From positions 1 to 64,000 of the forward strand of contig JAUWYR010000005.1 of NCBI GenBank assembly GCA_030615745.1: 64,000 nt of DNA, read 5' to 3'. Shown piece by piece: positions 51,796 through 62,389 of this stretch. The notes beneath the pieces were generated by a model. It was given only the letters and a program-made list of their open reading frames with translations, was not told the origin of the DNA and did no database searches. How positions within the stretch are numbered: the first letter of the stretch is position 1; each line of letters starts with the position of its first letter. The position numbers and the translations under genes were made by a program. This stretch comes from Candidatus Zixiibacteriota bacterium. GTDB taxonomy: Bacteria; Zixibacteria; MSB-5A5; SM23-73-2.

Positions 51796-52947
51796 TCACC
51801 TCACTTTCTCCGTCTCAGCCATTATTAGAGTTCTGCGTTTACACCAGGGTAAATCTAAATGACACTCTTCAAATAAATAGCAAGTCCTTTTGCAAATCGA
51901 AACAAGCATAAGCATCACTGGCACCTCGATCAAAACACCCACTACTGTTGCTAAAGCTGCACCTGATGCTAAGCCAAATAACATCGTAGAAGTAGCGATC
52001 GCCACCTCGAAGTGATTAGATGCACCGATAATTGCTGATGGTGCAGCGTCATGATATGAAAACCGCCCCAATCGAGCAAGAGTGTAGCCCAATGTAAAAA
52101 TGAATACCGTCTGAATAAAAAGTGGAACGGCAATCCATAAAATGGTTAAGGGATGTTTTATGATAATTTCACCCTTGAAGGAAAATAAGAGCACCAATGT
52201 GGTTAAAAGTGCAATTATGCTAATCGGCGTAAGCCAGTGTAAGAATTTTTCCTTAAACCAATATATCCCTTTGGTTTTGATGATCCACTTACGTGAGAAA
52301 TATCCAGCCACTAACGGCAAGGCAACATAGATCATGACCGAAAGCAAAATGGTTTGCCAGGGAATCGGCATTGCGTTGACACCAAGCAAAAAGCCACCCA
52401 AAGGGCCATATAACACAAGCATCATCAGTGAATTTATAGCGACCATAACCAAAGTGTGTCCATCGTTACCCTTTGCCAAATAACCCCACAAAAGCACCAT
52501 TGCGGTACATGGAGCGATCCCCAAAAGAATACAGCCAGAGATGTAGCTTCTCCATAGCTGGACTTCTTGACCTGATTTTACAATTTCTGTTCCTGACAAA
52601 AAACCATGAAATATATACCCCAAGAACAGTGTTGCAATCGCATACATTGTAAAAGGCTTAATTGCCCAGTTGATGAAAAGAGTCAGTAAAACTGGTTTTG
52701 GTGTTTTGCCTGCCCGTATTATTTCCCCAAAGTCAATTTTAACCATAATCGGATACATCATAAAAAACAGACAAATTGCGATGGGAATGGATACCTGGTA
52801 TAAAGAAAGAGAATCCAGTTTTAATGCGATTTCAGGTGCTAACCTCCCTAAAACAATACCTCCAACAATGCAGACTAAAACCCAAAGGGTTAAATATTTC
52901 TCAAAAATGGATAACTTTCTTTCCACTCTTATCTTTTTCCTCCTCAT
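51796..52947 (-). CDS. Acr3-family arsenite efflux transporter
   Basis: 383 residues with ten helices. [19 protein letters not shown] is the classic Acr3 start, and [19 protein letters not shown] contains the conserved Cys of helix 4. [16 protein letters not shown] is the helix-9 signature. It exports arsenite driven by the proton gradient. The ATG at 52947 lacks a ribosome site; the GTG seven codons on, after AGGAGG, may be the real start. No ArsR is adjacent. Confidence 0.93.
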   Translation of the reverse strand: MRRKKIRVERKLSIFEKYLTLWVLVCIVGGIVLGRLAPEIALKLDSLSLYQVSIPIAICLFFMMYPIMVKIDFGEIIRAGKTPKPVLLTLFINWAIKPFTMYAIATLFLGYIFHGFLSGTEIVKSGQEVQLWRSYISGCILLGIAPCTAMVLLWGYLAKGNDGHTLVMVAINSLMMLVLYGPLGGFLLGVNAMPIPWQTILLSVMIYVALPLVAGYFSRKWIIKTKGIYWFKEKFLHWLTPISIIALLTTLVLLFSFKGEIIIKHPLTILWIAVPLFIQTVFIFTLGYTLARLGRFSYHDAAPSAIIGASNHFEVAIATSTMLFGLASGAALATVVGVLIEVPVMLMLVSICKRTCYLFEECHLDLPWCKRRTLIMAETEKVR

Positions 52948-53139
52948 TCAAGACAATGGCGTATAACTCTTAAAAAGTTGTGACATTTGGGTGGTTCAAA
53001 GCTAAAGCAGCTTGGTATCAGGAGCTTTATAAACCACCTTCGTCCTATCTTGGCCTAACTTCTGCAAAATCTTATAGGGTGAAACTGTTTTATCCACCAT
53101 TTCCTTTAAGGCTCTACACCGAAGACACACTTATATATC

Positions 53140-53163
53140 TTGCGGGGATTTTAACATCCCCCG
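53140..53163. repeat. Short hairpin in the acr3-kbl spacer
   Basis: GCGGGGAT and ATCCCCCGC around TTTAAC, with one bulge. The spacer 52948-53202 also has GGTGGTT/AACCACC arms (52990-53038) enclosing AAAGCT/AGCTTT. No gene is seen. Confidence 0.45.
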
Positions 53164-53202
53164 CTGGAACAGAGAAATTTAAACACCTTTTTTAGCAGAA
53201 CA

Positions 53203-54396
53203 CTATTTCTTTAACACCCCATATTTTCCCCCGATCTTGGTGAAAGCTTCGATAGCTTTATCTAAGTGTTTTTTCTCGTGACCAGCAGATAGCTGAACCC
53301 TTATTCTCGCCTGACCACGAGGAACAACTGGATATGAAAAGCCGATAACATAGATTCCCTCAGCTAAAAGGTCCCTGGCAAAATCAAAAGCTAATTTCTC
53401 CTCATATAACATAATAGGGACTATAGGGTGCACTCCCTCTTTTATTTCGAATCCAGCCTGGGTCATCTTTTCTCTGAAATATTTTGTGTTCTCCTCTAAC
53501 TTATCCCTGAGCTCAGTAGTCTTTCCCAGCATATCGAAAACCTTGATAGATGTGTAAACAACAACTGGTGCTAAGGTGTTTGAGAAAAGATAAGGTCTTG
53601 ACCTCTGGCGCAAAATATCTATTATCTCCTTTCTTCCGGTGGTGAATCCTCCAGAAGCTCCACCCAAGGCTTTTCCTAAGGTGCTGGTGATAATATCAAC
53701 TCTTCCTTCAACTCCTCTGTACTCCGGAGTTCCCCTTCCGGTTTTGCCTAAAAACCCGGTAGAGTGGGCATCATCTATCATCACCAAGGCATCATATTTT
53801 TCAGCCAAAGGACAGATCTGGTCCAATCTGGCAATATCACCATCCATGCTGAAAACTCCATCGGTGACAACAAGACGTAGCTTATATTTCTGGGTATCCT
53901 TCAAATGAGCTTCCAGGTCGTTCATATCCACATGCTTGAATCTTCTCCGCTCAGCCTTACAAAGCCTTATGCCATCAATTATACTTGCATGATTTAACTC
54001 ATCAGATATAACCGCACATTCTGAATCCAATAAGGTCTCGAAAAGACCTCCATTAGCATCAAAGCAGGAAGTATATAAAATGGTATCATCAGTCCCCAGA
54101 AAATCGGAAATTTTTCTCTCCAGCTCCTTGTGAATATCCTGGGTCCCGCAGATGAATCTTACAGATGACATCCCGAAACCATATTTTTCAACCCCCTCTT
54201 TAGCCGCTTCGATCAATTCTTTTTTTCCAGCCAGGCCTAAATAATTATTCGCACAGAAGTTTATAACCGCACCGGTATCTACAACTTTTATATCAGCAGA
54301 CTGTGGGGTGATGATAATCCTTTCACCCTTAAAAAGCCCGGCATTTTTAATATTTTCCAACTCTTTTCTTAACGTCTCTTTTAGTGCGCCATACAT
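53203..54396 (-). CDS. kbl: Glycine C-acetyltransferase (2-amino-3-ketobutyrate CoA ligase)
   Basis: 397 residues, PLP-dependent. The Schiff-base lysine is Lys242 in [34 protein letters not shown] and the C-terminal [16 protein letters not shown] are the family blocks. It converts 2-amino-3-oxobutyrate plus CoA to glycine and acetyl-CoA. It follows tdh by 31 bases in the same direction, giving the complete threonine-to-glycine pathway. AGGAGG precedes the ATG. Confidence 0.95.
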   Translation of the reverse strand: MYGALKETLRKELENIKNAGLFKGERIIITPQSADIKVVDTGAVINFCANNYLGLAGKKELIEAAKEGVEKYGFGMSSVRFICGTQDIHKELERKISDFLGTDDTILYTSCFDANGGLFETLLDSECAVISDELNHASIIDGIRLCKAERRRFKHVDMNDLEAHLKDTQKYKLRLVVTDGVFSMDGDIARLDQICPLAEKYDALVMIDDAHSTGFLGKTGRGTPEYRGVEGRVDIITSTLGKALGGASGGFTTGRKEIIDILRQRSRPYLFSNTLAPVVVYTSIKVFDMLGKTTELRDKLEENTKYFREKMTQAGFEIKEGVHPIVPIMLYEEKLAFDFARDLLAEGIYVIGFSYPVVPRGQARIRVQLSAGHEKKHLDKAIEAFTKIGGKYGVLKK

Positions 54397-54427
54397 AAAA
54401 ACTCCTCCTTTCTCAAATCTTTTTTTA

Positions 54428-55477
54428 TTATGGAAACAAAACCACTTTCCCTGACACCTTTGGTCGAGTCGTCATCAAACTGAACCCCTTTTCAAAATCC
54501 GTTAAAGGTAGTTTGTGAGTAACCACCGGCGATATATCTAATTTTTTGTATTTCAAAAGATTTGCCACTTTAAACCAGGTATTATACATCAATCTTCCAT
54601 TGATTCCATAAATAGTTACTCCCTTGAAAATAACACCGTTGTTATAGTCAAGCTGAACCGGGCCAGATGCCACACCAAAAGCAGAGAACCTTCCTCCTTT
54701 GCGAACCAATTTGAATCCTAAATCTAAAGCCCTCTGAGTTCCAGCCATATCCAAAACCACATCCACTCCTACACCACTGGTGGCATCCATTATTATCTTT
54801 TCAACATTATCAGTCCTATCATTTAAAAGAACATCTGCTCCCATCTTTTTGGCGATGTCCAATCTGAAGGGGTGGCGTCCTACAATATAAATCTGAGCAG
54901 CTCCTCCTACCCGAGCAACTCCGGTGGCAAAAAGCCCGGTCGGACCATCACCAAAAATAAGGACATGCTTTCCGGTTACCGGCTCAATCAAAGTACAATA
55001 AACAGCATTTCCCAGAGGCTCCTGCACCGAGGCAAATTCGGGTGGGATTAAAGGATCATTTTTCCAAACAACTATCTCAGGAATAGCAGCGTATTCCGCA
55101 AAGCACCCATCGCAGTCAACCCCTAAGATCTTTAAATTTCTGCAGATATGCATCTGCCCGGTCAAACACTGGATGCAGTCCATACAGGGGATATGGGTCT
55201 CTGCTGAGATATAATCTCCAACTTTTATTTTTGTAACCTGGCTCCCAACCTCAACTACCTCTCCTGCGAACTCATGCCCCATTATCTGAGGAATATTCTT
55301 TATTCTCCCCTGTGCCCATTCGTTCCACTCATAGATATGCACATCAGTGCCACAGATTGAGGTTGCTTTGACTTTTACCAGAACCTGATCCGGCTTTACC
55401 TTCGGAAGATCCACCTCTACAAGCTCCGCACCCACATCCCTTTTGGTTTTCACAATTGTCTTCATCTTCTCTGGCAT
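54428..55477 (-). CDS. tdh: L-threonine 3-dehydrogenase
   Basis: 349 residues, zinc-dependent medium-chain dehydrogenase. [18 protein letters not shown] and MGHEFAGEV give the catalytic zinc site, [15 protein letters not shown] the structural zinc, and [19 protein letters not shown] the NAD-binding fold. It oxidises L-threonine to 2-amino-3-oxobutyrate, passed to Kbl. AAAGGAG lies five bases upstream of the ATG. Confidence 0.94.
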   Translation of the reverse strand: MPEKMKTIVKTKRDVGAELVEVDLPKVKPDQVLVKVKATSICGTDVHIYEWNEWAQGRIKNIPQIMGHEFAGEVVEVGSQVTKIKVGDYISAETHIPCMDCIQCLTGQMHICRNLKILGVDCDGCFAEYAAIPEIVVWKNDPLIPPEFASVQEPLGNAVYCTLIEPVTGKHVLIFGDGPTGLFATGVARVGGAAQIYIVGRHPFRLDIAKKMGADVLLNDRTDNVEKIIMDATSGVGVDVVLDMAGTQRALDLGFKLVRKGGRFSAFGVASGPVQLDYNNGVIFKGVTIYGINGRLMYNTWFKVANLLKYKKLDISPVVTHKLPLTDFEKGFSLMTTRPKVSGKVVLFP

Positions 55478-55595
55478 AAAAGCTCCTTTTCTTTAAAGAA
55501 TTAACCTTCAATTGAGGCAAAAGCCTACTCGAAAAAAAAATTCTATAGGAGTAGAACATAGCCTCAATCATTTTTAAATCTTTTAAAAAATGTGA

Positions 55596-56360
55596 TCAAT
55601 AGACTTCAACTCTTACACCTGATTTCCCCTCTGTTTGTTTAGCTATTTTCTCCAGCTTGTTTTTTCCAACACCACCAAGGGACCCATCTGCTGGAGGATT
55701 CTCCAAACTATAAAGCTGAACCCATCTTGGCTTTATCATCCCTATCTTTTCTATCCAATCATCTATATCTTTTTGTTTAACATTACCATTTTCTCCATCC
55801 ACGAGCATAGTCTGAATCGCTATATCTCCTACATTTTTTAAATTCTCAACTATTTGATCGAAACTAACCGAGCTACAAGGTCTGTTCACTTTTTTAAAAG
55901 TCTCTTCGTTTCCACAGTCGAGCTTTAGAATGGGCAGATCAACTTTTTTTAAAGCATCTATGACCTCTTTTTTATCAAGAGTAGATGAATTGGATAGGAG
56001 AGCCATTTTTGTATGGGGTAAAAGCTTATTTTTTACCTCGATTACTAAATCTACAATTTTTTCAAAGTCCGGATGAAGGGTTGGTTCCCCATCCCCTGAG
56101 AAGGTGATATAATCTATCTTAATCTTTTTTTGTAAAAAGTTCTCCAAAGCCTTTTTGACATCTTCTGGCTCTGGTAATTCATTTTTAAAATCTGAAAGGT
56201 CTGAGGTGAGGTATTTTGTCCAACCATAATGGCAATATACACAGTTGAAACTACACACTTTATATCTGGTTGGAGAAAGGTTTACCCCCAAAGATCTCCT
56301 GAGTCTTCTGGAGTTGACCGGTCCATAAATTATTGTCTTTTTAAGCCTCAGAACCTGCAA
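55596..56360 (-). CDS. Radical SAM protein
   Basis: 254 residues if it starts at the TTG at 56360, which has GAAAGG six bases upstream; the frame is open five codons further. The cluster motif is CSFNCVYC, followed by TFSGDGEPTLHPDF and LKLDCGNEETFKKV. The layout GPVNSRRLRRSLG before the Cys motif matches a wyosine/MoaA-like family widely found in anaerobes; the substrate is unknown. A consensus promoter is present upstream. Confidence 0.85.
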   Translation of the reverse strand: MQVLRLKKTIIYGPVNSRRLRRSLGVNLSPTRYKVCSFNCVYCHYGWTKYLTSDLSDFKNELPEPEDVKKALENFLQKKIKIDYITFSGDGEPTLHPDFEKIVDLVIEVKNKLLPHTKMALLSNSSTLDKKEVIDALKKVDLPILKLDCGNEETFKKVNRPCSSVSFDQIVENLKNVGDIAIQTMLVDGENGNVKQKDIDDWIEKIGMIKPRWVQLYSLENPPADGSLGGVGKNKLEKIAKQTEGKSGVRVEVY

Positions 56361-56408
56361 ATTATACCTTTCCAATCGGACAAAGAACTATCACTTAAAA
56401 TAGAATTA

Positions 56409-56437
56409 ATAATACTAAATTGTGAAAAAAATGTCAA
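56409..56437 (-). promoter_or_regulatory. Consensus promoter of the radical SAM gene
   Basis: Minus strand TTGACA (56432-56437), exactly 17 bases, TATTAT (56409-56414), leaving about 40 bases to the start. The rest of 56438-56632 shows nothing recognisable. Confidence 0.75.
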
Positions 56438-56632
56438 GGAAAATGGCTTTTTTATTTAGAGGGAATAGTTAATTCAAAAAACCGAAATCTTCCATTCATC
56501 TTAAATAATCATAACCAGATTGGTTAATTTATTTATAAATCGTTTCCATTTGTACTATCCTAAAGAATTGAAAGTTAACATACTCAGCTTCAATAGCCGT
56601 GCAACAAAGAAGGCAAATTTAGAAATTTTTTT

Positions 56633-59065
56633 TCATCGGGTGCAGGGTGCCGGTCCGCCTTTGAGCAGATAGTTAGCTAAATAGATTACGTCAGCTAGAT
56701 CAACTTTATCATCGCAATTAACATCAGCGGATATAGGGGGATCCGGTTCAGGACCACCTTTCAACAGATAGTTAGCTATATATATCACATCCCCTAAGTC
56801 GATTTTTCCATCCCCATTTGCATCTCCGATAATGAAAGGATTAGCTAAGATCGATATGCTGGCTACCGCTGCCTTGGTGAAATCGACATAATAAGCAGTA
56901 TCAAAAGCAAATACCCGGTCATCAGTTGAGTGGTAATGGGGATTGAAATCATCGAAATCCTCAATTCCCAAGATAGCTGGGAAGTTATAATCCCAGAATG
57001 AGGCGTGATCAGAGCGATCGGTAGCACCCCCAGTTATCTTCTGTGAGATTAAGTTCAGTCCGTAATCTGATATAGTGCTTATGAAAATATCAGCCAGAGC
57101 CTGATTTTCTGAGGGATACCCACAATGAACCTCAATTATGTCATCCCCGTTCCCATCGTAGGCAATCATATCAAAGTTCACAACCCCAAGGATAGTATCT
57201 CCTCGATTGTAAGCCTCCTCAGCATAGGCAGCTGATCCTAAAAGCCCCTGCTCCTCCCCTGCGAATGCCACGAACTTCACTGTGTTGACCAAATAATACT
57301 CTTTCAAAATAGAAGCAGAAGTTAAAAGGGAAACTGTGCCTGAGGCATTGTCATCTGCACCCGGAGCCCAATTGTAGGGATCTTCAGAGACATCATCGTA
57401 GTGCCCGGTGATCAAAAACTCCCTTCCCGGATAAATCAAGCCATCAATTGTGGCAACTACATTCAAAAGGGTCTCAGGCTCCACATTCTCATATTGGGAA
57501 AACCAGCTCTGACCTCCATCGGTGGTCTTGATTATCTCATAATAGCCAGTAGCATAGCCGGTCAGAGAATCGATAAAGTCCACACCATAGAGGTAATAGG
57601 CATTGGAGGGCTGAGAGACCCAGTTAGCACCCAGATCAGATGTGTGAAAGACACTTCCGTCAAAGCCAACCATCCAGCCGTGCAAACTATCCGGGAAAAC
57701 TATATTATTCAGGGTAGTAGATGTGAAAAGATCCTTTTGGTTCCAGTTAGTCCCTCCATCCGTGGTGTAGACCACCCAACCACCATCTCCAACAGCCCAA
57801 CCGTTTAAAGAATCAACAAAATCAACTCCTCTGAAATGGTTTAGAGTTCCGCTGGACTGAGAACTCCAGTTTGTCCCTCGGTTAGTTGTGTGTAAAATAG
57901 TTCCACTCGACCCTACTACCCATCCTCGGTACGGATCCACAAAGTCTATACCATACAACCTCCCACTAACCACTTGTTCTTGCTGGGTCCAGTTCTCACC
58001 TCCGTCTACGGTGAATAGAACTTTACCTTCATCTCCTACAACCCATCCAGCATGTGCATCTTCAAAATAGCTTCCCCGGAAAGCTAAGTTAATAAATTCG
58101 GGTTTGCTTTTGTTCTCCCAGGTATCCCCTCCATCAGTAGATCTGATAATAAAACCGTAATCCCCCACCGACCACAAAGTGTCATCATCCACCCGGCAGA
58201 TATCCCACAGATAAAGAGATTCACTTCCTGCAACTAAACTCCAGTAATCCCCACCATTGACAGTCTTCAATATACCCCCCCAATAACTAACTGACCAGGC
58301 TTTCTGTCCATCAGGACTGCATACCACATCCAATAGATAAGCTCCAAATCCACCAATCTGAAAAGTGTCAAATTCAGCAGATAATCCCATCTCCTCAAAC
58401 CTCTCCTTAAGATAATGGGCTGCTTTAAAGACTCCATCACTATAAGAATACCTTGTCTTAATCGAATCCTCAAACCCCCCAATCAAAACTGTATCCTCGC
58501 CAGAGAGATCATCGATCCAAGAAAGGAGTTGAGCTTGGTCGACTCTGTTCACTATACTGTCTATGAAAGGATCATACTCCGGGGATAAAGATTCCAGATA
58601 TGAGGAGACATATGTTTTCGATTCTAAAGGCAGAGGTTTTTTTTGGATCTTTTTTAAGCTAAATCCTAATAAAGCTAATTCCTCAATCTTCTTAGGATTA
58701 CCCTTGACTATAGCTACGTTCTCATCCGTGATCAACACCTTAGATTTAGTCTTTATCTTTGGCAGTTGAGGTTGAATTACTTCTGAAGGCTTTGACCATA
58801 CTAAATAATACTCACCAACGTCTGCTTCCTGATCTAATATCTGAAAAGTTACCCCCTCTTTACTTAGAAATTCTAAATCTTTTTTGTTCGCGCCCGCAAT
58901 CCAGAAATTTGTGGTCTTGGCATATACTTCAATTTCAGTGTTTTTTATCTTATCAATGGTTAGCTGGTCTACCTGATCAATTCTGATCAGATAGTTTGGC
59001 TGAGACCATGCTGAACTGGAAAGAACGAAAAAGCAGACGCTCAATAAAACTAACAGCTTTTTCAT
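56633..59065 (-). CDS. Secreted M28-family peptidase with YCF48-like repeats and dockerin tail
   Basis: 810 residues. Signal peptide about 1-21, a propeptide-like region to about 210, then beta-propeller repeats of the YCF48/photosystem II assembly type (DVVCSPDGQKAWSVS, HAGWVVGDEGKVLFT, RGWVVGSSGTILHT) to about 545. The zinc peptidase follows: GHYDD, PGADDNASGT, GEEQGLLGS, NFDMIAYD and HYHSTDDR. Residues 745-805 are a two-repeat dockerin-like module. It probably degrades extracellular peptides at the cell surface. Confidence 0.9.
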   Translation of the reverse strand: MKKLLVLLSVCFFVLSSSAWSQPNYLIRIDQVDQLTIDKIKNTEIEVYAKTTNFWIAGANKKDLEFLSKEGVTFQILDQEADVGEYYLVWSKPSEVIQPQLPKIKTKSKVLITDENVAIVKGNPKKIEELALLGFSLKKIQKKPLPLESKTYVSSYLESLSPEYDPFIDSIVNRVDQAQLLSWIDDLSGEDTVLIGGFEDSIKTRYSYSDGVFKAAHYLKERFEEMGLSAEFDTFQIGGFGAYLLDVVCSPDGQKAWSVSYWGGILKTVNGGDYWSLVAGSESLYLWDICRVDDDTLWSVGDYGFIIRSTDGGDTWENKSKPEFINLAFRGSYFEDAHAGWVVGDEGKVLFTVDGGENWTQQEQVVSGRLYGIDFVDPYRGWVVGSSGTILHTTNRGTNWSSQSSGTLNHFRGVDFVDSLNGWAVGDGGWVVYTTDGGTNWNQKDLFTSTTLNNIVFPDSLHGWMVGFDGSVFHTSDLGANWVSQPSNAYYLYGVDFIDSLTGYATGYYEIIKTTDGGQSWFSQYENVEPETLLNVVATIDGLIYPGREFLITGHYDDVSEDPYNWAPGADDNASGTVSLLTSASILKEYYLVNTVKFVAFAGEEQGLLGSAAYAEEAYNRGDTILGVVNFDMIAYDGNGDDIIEVHCGYPSENQALADIFISTISDYGLNLISQKITGGATDRSDHASFWDYNFPAILGIEDFDDFNPHYHSTDDRVFAFDTAYYVDFTKAAVASISILANPFIIGDANGDGKIDLGDVIYIANYLLKGGPEPDPPISADVNCDDKVDLADVIYLANYLLKGGPAPCTR

Positions 59066-59533
59066 TTCTTCTCCTTTCTTTTTAAAGGTTTGAACACTTA
59101 GTTTTTGTTCTGAGTTAGTTAATAAAACTATTCGATATTATCTCAACTCTCTGTGTCAAAAAAAAGAGCCTAACACAAAGTAAAAAGACCCAAGCTTCAA
59201 GCTCCTTCAGACTCTTCTACGATGTAAATATACGCAAATAATCCAAAATGTCAATACTAATGAGTAAAAAAAATGCTCTACTTTTTGGCAGAATAAGGCT
59301 CTACACTGATCAATAGGAGTAATTGTCTGAATAGATTAACCTATATTCATTGCGTTAAGTCACTCCTTGAGCTTTTTTAAATGCTTATGAAACAAATCCA
59401 GAACAAAAGGTATGATTTTAACCTTAAGCCATTAAGAATAAACAGGTGAAAGAGAGCCGCTACCCTTTGAACAAAATCCTTATTACAAATTGAGTATGAT
59501 ATGAGGAATATAATTTTAAATCTACAGCATCAT

Positions 59534-60406
59534 TTAAGATCTCAGACCCGAAACTACCCTCCTTATACCTGCTAAATCCTTAACTATCCTTATTTGATTA
59601 TATAATGAACTTGAGGAGAGAAACTCAAGAAGCTTCTCAGCATTACCTAAAGCAATCTCCAAAACCAATAAACCTCCCTTTTTCAGATATTTTACCCCTT
59701 CTTTCGCAATCTTTTTATGAAAATTTATCCCATCATCGCCACACAAAAAAGCAATTTCTGGCTCAAAATCCTTGATCTCTTTATCTAAATTCTTGTAGTC
59801 AGAATCTTTAACATAAGGAGGGTTGGAAACAATACAATCAAAAAAATCAACAAGATTTTTATTTTTTAGAGGATCAAAAAAATCACCCAGGACAAACTTA
59901 ACTCTTTTCTCAACTTTAAAAATCTTTGCATTTTCTAAAGCAAGTTCCAAAGCGTCTTTTGAAATATCAGTGGCATAAACAAAAGAGTTTTTTAACTCAT
60001 AAGCCAGAGTTATTGCGATAACTCCTGAGCCTGTTCCGATATCGATTATTTTTATAGGCTCAGATTCTTTTTTTATGAAGTGCTGGATAACTTCATTAAC
60101 CAAGGTCTCGGTCTCAGGGCGAGGTATCATTGCTCTTGGGTCAGTTTTAAATTCCAATCCATAGAATCCTGTGTTTTTTATAATGTATTGGATAGGCTTT
60201 CCTGAAATCCTTTCTTTTAGGTAAAAGAAAAGCTTATCTTTTTCTTTTTCAGATAGAATTTTCTCTCTGTTTAAATATAGGTCCACCCTTTTTAAGTTTA
60301 AAATCGAGGATAGAAAAAGCTCAGATGTTGAGCGGGGATTTGGGAGGTTTTTCTCTTTTAAAAGGGAAGTTGCGGAGTTTAAAGTTTCAAGGAGAGTTTG
60401 AGCCAT
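59534..60406 (-). CDS. prmC: Peptide chain release factor N5-glutamine methyltransferase
   Basis: 290 residues. Helical N-terminal domain with GKPIQYIIKNTGFYG, SAM site IIDIGTGSGVIAITLA, and the catalytic SNPPYV motif near 190. The C terminus ends RIVKDLAGIRRVV. It methylates the GGQ glutamine of release factors 1 and 2. prfA is not in the window. The spacer 59066-59533 upstream of it contains nothing I recognise. Confidence 0.94.
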   Translation of the reverse strand: MAQTLLETLNSATSLLKEKNLPNPRSTSELFLSSILNLKRVDLYLNREKILSEKEKDKLFFYLKERISGKPIQYIIKNTGFYGLEFKTDPRAMIPRPETETLVNEVIQHFIKKESEPIKIIDIGTGSGVIAITLAYELKNSFVYATDISKDALELALENAKIFKVEKRVKFVLGDFFDPLKNKNLVDFFDCIVSNPPYVKDSDYKNLDKEIKDFEPEIAFLCGDDGINFHKKIAKEGVKYLKKGGLLVLEIALGNAEKLLEFLSSSSLYNQIRIVKDLAGIRRVVSGLRS

Positions 60407-60436
60407 GGAAAAAATTCAAAATTAAAAGTTAAAAAT

Positions 60437-60661
60437 TCAAAAAAAATCTTTTTCTATCTGGTCTAAATGGCTAAATGGGAAACATGGGGTGGAACAACCC
60501 CTTTTCGGATGACCAATAAGCCAGTTCTTTGAAGAACCGCTGAATTTTTTGATTGGGATTGAAATCTCTGAAAATCCTTCTCGAAACAGTAACTTAGGTA
60601 AAAGAACTATTCCTAACCCTAATGTGCTGAAAATCTTAAAAAATCTTCTTCGAGAAATCAT
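60437..60661 (-). CDS. Small protein with twin-arginine signal, possibly truncated
   Basis: 74 residues. ISRRRFFKIFSTLGLGIVLLP is a good Tat signal (SRRRFFK followed by a mild hydrophobic stretch). Only about 45 residues remain after it, with two Cys (RGCSTPCFPFSH). Tat cargo is usually a folded cofactor protein, so this may be the stump of a longer ferredoxin-like gene, or a real short protein. It ends 30 bases before prmC. Confidence 0.5.
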   Translation of the reverse strand: MISRRRFFKIFSTLGLGIVLLPKLLFREGFSEISIPIKKFSGSSKNWLIGHPKRGCSTPCFPFSHLDQIEKDFF

Positions 60662-60737
60662 TTTAGTCTTAAGTTAATCTTTTGTATTCCAGGTTGTCTC
60701 GAACTATGTTCATATCGCACAAATCCACCTTGTGCTT

Positions 60738-60814
60738 GCCGGGTCCCCCCTGGCTGGGCAGGCTGACCCGGCAATACTTTCCCTGGTCTGGTCAGGGGAC
60801 CAGACCAGCACTAC
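60738..60814. repeat. Two hairpins with nested insert and GTAG foot
   Basis: GCCGGGTC...GACCCGGC (60738-60772) holds CCTGGCTGGGCAGG in its loop. CTGGTCTGGTC and its complement (60783-60808) are followed by CACTAC, an inverted GTAG foot. Confidence 0.7.
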
Positions 60815-60827
60815 GAAGTTAATTATT

Positions 60828-62153
60828 TTATTCAATAAATTTAAATCGTTTTATCTTCATCGCTGGAACATACATAACCACACCGAATTGAGGACAGACC
60901 TTCCTTTTTTTGGTCATCATCTCGACATTTGAAAAAGCATCTAATATGCTTTGTCCCATCCTCATATTCTTAACCCCAGATTTTATCTTTCCATTCTCTA
61001 TCAAAAAAGTCCCATCCTGGGTGGTTCCGGTGATCTCGGTTCTCATCGGATTCAAAAAGTTAATATACCAGAAGCGGGTTATAAATATCCCTTTTTCAGT
61101 CGATTTTATCATTTGCTCCATACTCGAATTCCCGGAACCCATAACCATATTTTTTGGATAAGGACCATAAGGGTTGTTAGGCAAAAGTGCATGACCAGTG
61201 GACTCTACTTTAGCTTTGTTAGCATAATAAGAATTGTAGACCACACCTTTTGCTACGCCATTTTCGATCAACTTGACCTTTTTCTTGGCAACACCTTCAT
61301 AGTCAAAGGGAATACCGGGCATCTCAGTCAAAAATGGGTCTTCTACAATTGTGATATTATCCCCGGTTATCTTTTCCCCTATCTTCCCTGACATAAAGCT
61401 TCTTTGTTGAATAAATGTTTTACCTCCGAATCCTAAAAAGCCCAAGAACAAAAGGAGTGAGGCAACTGCTGCTTCTTCTAAAATAACAGTATATTCACCA
61501 GGGGGGAGCTCCTCTCGATTTTCAGACATTAAAGTTTTTTTTATTGCAGTTTCTGTTATACTTTCTATATCGATTTTACTTATATCTCTTGACAAGCCCT
61601 GAGCCCAGCCAGATTGACCATCTTTGCTTGAAGTTAAACTCAGGTATGCCTCAGTCCCCTTAAAATATTGCCTTATCCCCAAGGAATTGGAAACAGCCAA
61701 ACTTTGTGTTGTGGTTTCAAAGGCGCCGCTGGCATAAAGGTTCAAAGTCTTGCACTTTTTTACTATCAGGTCAACTGAGTCCGCCCTATCTTCTGGAGAA
61801 AAATCAAAAGTATTTTTATAAAATCCAAAGACCTCTTTTGCTCTGGGTGAAGTGGGTAAGGACAAAAACTCAGGATCCTCTTCCATATTCTTTGCAATCT
61901 CAGTTGCATTTTCAACAACTTTTTTAATATCATCATCTTCAATACCATTGGTAACTGCCACCCCCACTTTCTTGCCTAAAACAGCTCTAACAAAAAGAGC
62001 ATGGTCATATTTAGCCACATTCTGATGAATTACATTCTCCGCAAATCTGGTAAGATTAGTATCCTCCTCCAGAAGCAAAAGCTCAGTCTGGTCAGCTGAG
62101 GAGAATCTCAGCCCTTTTTCCAATATTTCCAGAGTTTTTTCTTTTTCGATCAT
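60828..62153 (-). CDS. TldE/PmbA-type metalloprotease partner subunit
   Basis: 441 residues. The TldD/PmbA fold is seen in NVAKYDHALFVRAVLGKKVGVA, GAFETTTQSLAVSNSLG, and GVVYNSYYANKAKVESTGHAL. It lacks the HExxxH site present in the tldD gene upstream, as expected for the non-catalytic TldE subunit. The two form a protease that trims modified peptides. It ends beside a hairpin pair. Confidence 0.88.
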   Translation of the reverse strand: MIEKEKTLEILEKGLRFSSADQTELLLLEEDTNLTRFAENVIHQNVAKYDHALFVRAVLGKKVGVAVTNGIEDDDIKKVVENATEIAKNMEEDPEFLSLPTSPRAKEVFGFYKNTFDFSPEDRADSVDLIVKKCKTLNLYASGAFETTTQSLAVSNSLGIRQYFKGTEAYLSLTSSKDGQSGWAQGLSRDISKIDIESITETAIKKTLMSENREELPPGEYTVILEEAAVASLLLFLGFLGFGGKTFIQQRSFMSGKIGEKITGDNITIVEDPFLTEMPGIPFDYEGVAKKKVKLIENGVAKGVVYNSYYANKAKVESTGHALLPNNPYGPYPKNMVMGSGNSSMEQMIKSTEKGIFITRFWYINFLNPMRTEITGTTQDGTFLIENGKIKSGVKNMRMGQSILDAFSNVEMMTKKRKVCPQFGVVMYVPAMKIKRFKFIE

Positions 62154-62167
62154 AAAATTTTTTCTAA

Positions 62168-62389
62168 CTAACGATTGAAATATCCAATGCCTTCATTTAC
62201 AAAGATGCGTTCCATAGCTTCTATTTCAGAGCCTCCTGCCTTTTTTATGGCATTCTCCAAACTTTCTCTGGTAGTATAGGGGATAACTACTTCATCTTTT
62301 TCCGGACAATAGATGCCATAATAAACATACTTCCAACCACTTTTATCATCGAGATCTCGCATCGTGATTCTGACTTTTGATAGTGGCAT
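62168..62389 (-). CDS. Conserved-looking small protein between tldD and tldE
   Basis: 73 residues, soluble, mixed alpha/beta: MPLSKVRITMRDLDDKSGWK, VYYGIYCPEKDEVVIPYTTR, then a helix ESLENAIKKAGGSEIEAMER. A single Cys. It is tightly spaced (14 bases) to tldE. Family not recognised. It does not look like a precursor peptide because the C terminus is not Cys- or Gly-rich. Confidence 0.6.
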   Translation of the reverse strand: MPLSKVRITMRDLDDKSGWKYVYYGIYCPEKDEVVIPYTTRESLENAIKKAGGSEIEAMERIFVNEGIGYFNR

